This document shows, piece by piece, positions 6,639 through 7,279 of a stretch of 7,279 bases of DNA. Positions within the stretch are counted from its first letter, which is position 1. Each line of letters starts with the position of its first letter. Source of the stretch: Phycisphaerae bacterium (lineage in GTDB: Bacteria; Planctomycetota; Phycisphaerae; UBA1845; UTPLA1); the NCBI GenBank assembly GCA_016935885.1, contig JAFGQA010000156.1, positions 1-7,279 on the forward strand. The letters are read 5' to 3'. The position numbers and the translations under genes are program-made. Under the pieces are notes generated by a model that was not told where the DNA came from, did no database searches, and saw only the letters and a program-made list of their open reading frames with translations.

Positions 6639-6950
6639 ATGAGATTCTCCGTTAGTATCATGTATGAGCCCAAAGGAACTGCGGAGGAATCGGAACGGCG
6701 TCGCCGACGGGCCATTGGTTTGTTGAGCATCGGGTGCGGCATTCGCGAAGTTGCGCGGAGGGTCGGCGTGGCGCCGGGTTCCGTGGTGCGCTGGCGAGAT
6801 GCGTACGAGAAGGCCGGCACGAAGGGGCTCGAGGCCAAACCGCATCCCGGCTGCCCCGCCAGACTATCGCAGAAGCAGCGCGAGAAACTAATGCTGATCC
6901 GAAGGCACCCTCCATTGCGGCATACTGGATTGCATAACCGAAGCCTATAA
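6639..6950 (+). pseudogene. 3'-truncated transposase fragment, IS630-like N-terminal helix-turn-helix
   Basis: The 103-residue reading frame begins as a transposase DNA-binding domain. The segment RRRRAIGLLSIGCGIREVAR, then RVGVAPGSVVRWRDAYEKAG and GLEAKPHPGCPARLSQKQ, has the helix-turn-helix and linker pattern of IS630-family N-termini, normally followed by a DDE catalytic domain. Here the similarity stops after about residue 87 (REKLMLI, base 6900) and the frame ends 16 residues later. The catalytic domain is absent, so this is a remnant. Starts at 6639 or 6660 (MYEPKG) are both possible, and neither has a clear Shine-Dalgarno. No inverted repeat or target duplication could be recognised at the left side. 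The sequence beyond 6900 belongs to a minus-strand RHS gene, so the transposon was cut there by recombination or deletion. Confidence 0.72.
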
Positions 6951-7279
6951 GGGCAAGGCCGACCCAGAAATTGCCGAAGTTGCCAGTCGGATCGCTACAA
7001 TTCACCGGATCACTCGCGCAGTATGCCCACCGGTTATTCTGGCCGCTCAGCATGGTGTCGATGCCATACGCCATCGGATCGGCCTGTGTGAACCGCCCGG
7101 TCTCCGGCTCGTAGTAACGGGCCTGCATGTAGACCAGCCCCGTGCTCGGGCGCGTGTAGGCCGACCAGCGGATGTCCTCCGTCTCGCTGTCCTGCATGTC
7201 CTCCGTACACATCGAGCTCATGCTGCCTTCGCCGCCACGCCAGTTGAACGTCCCCGTCTGGATACGCTCCACAGGCTGC
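6658..7279 (-). pseudogene. C-terminal part of an RHS-repeat protein, fused to antisense transposase DNA (partial)
   Basis: A minus-strand frame open to the right edge, so its start lies outside the window. Bases 7140-7075 encode GLVYMQARYYEPETG then RFTQADP, the hallmark of the RHS-repeat-associated core domain. Bases 7035-6976 encode NRWAYCASDPVNCSDPTGNF, the usual end of that core. In polymorphic toxin systems this core is followed by a variable C-terminal toxin. Here about 22 mostly hydrophobic residues follow (WVGLALIGFGYAIQYAAMEG, bases 6966-6907). From about 6903 to the TGA at 6660-6658 the frame runs antisense through the transposase fragment, giving an Arg/Pro/Ser-rich tail of some 80 residues that is not expected to be a natural domain. 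The original C-terminus is therefore probably lost. No immunity gene is visible downstream. The RHS assignment is firm; whether the chimera is expressed is unknown. Confidence 0.8.

Overview
This window is GC-rich and protein-dense, and looks like chromosomal DNA from a planctomycete-like bacterium, probably Planctomycetota. That placement is an inference. It rests on the GC-rich codon use, on a sucrose-phosphate-synthase-like glycosyltransferase of unusual layout, and above all on GTGGCAC/ACGGGCG-TCC-CGCCCGT hairpin repeats of a kind I associate with planctomycete and verrucomicrobial genomes. No rRNA, tRNA or CRISPR array was seen.

Layout. (1) Bases 1-44 hold a hairpin. (2) A complete UvrD/PcrA-type DNA repair helicase gene lies on the minus strand at 84-2231. 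(3) A divergent intergenic region of about 264 bases (2232-2495) holds a degraded palindromic repeat and a weak promoter candidate. (4) A plus-strand gene (2496-3581) encodes a probably secreted protein with an HEVGH (HExxH) zinc-peptidase-like motif. (5) After 175 bases with no recognisable gene comes a large GT4-type glycosyltransferase (3757-5721). A cluster of palindromic repeats at 4559-4710 has been absorbed in frame into this gene. (6) A uridine-kinase-family P-loop kinase (5833-6504) follows 111 bases later on the same strand. (7) From 6505 to 6638 I see nothing definable. (8) The right end is accessory DNA. A 3'-truncated transposase fragment with an IS630-like helix-turn-helix (6639-6950, plus strand) abuts the C-terminal core of an RHS-repeat protein (minus strand, running off the right edge), and the two are joined near 6900.

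How the genes may relate. The helicase is a stand-alone housekeeping repair gene. The glycosyltransferase and the kinase are co-oriented, each with its own Shine-Dalgarno sequence. They could form a small operon for a phosphorylated sugar or nucleotide-sugar product, but the sequence does not reveal the substrate. The RHS/transposase end looks like a decayed polymorphic-toxin or cell-surface locus. I see no convincing new defence or mobile system. The most distinctive features are the repeat inside the glycosyltransferase, its altered EX7E motif, and the RHS-transposase chimera.
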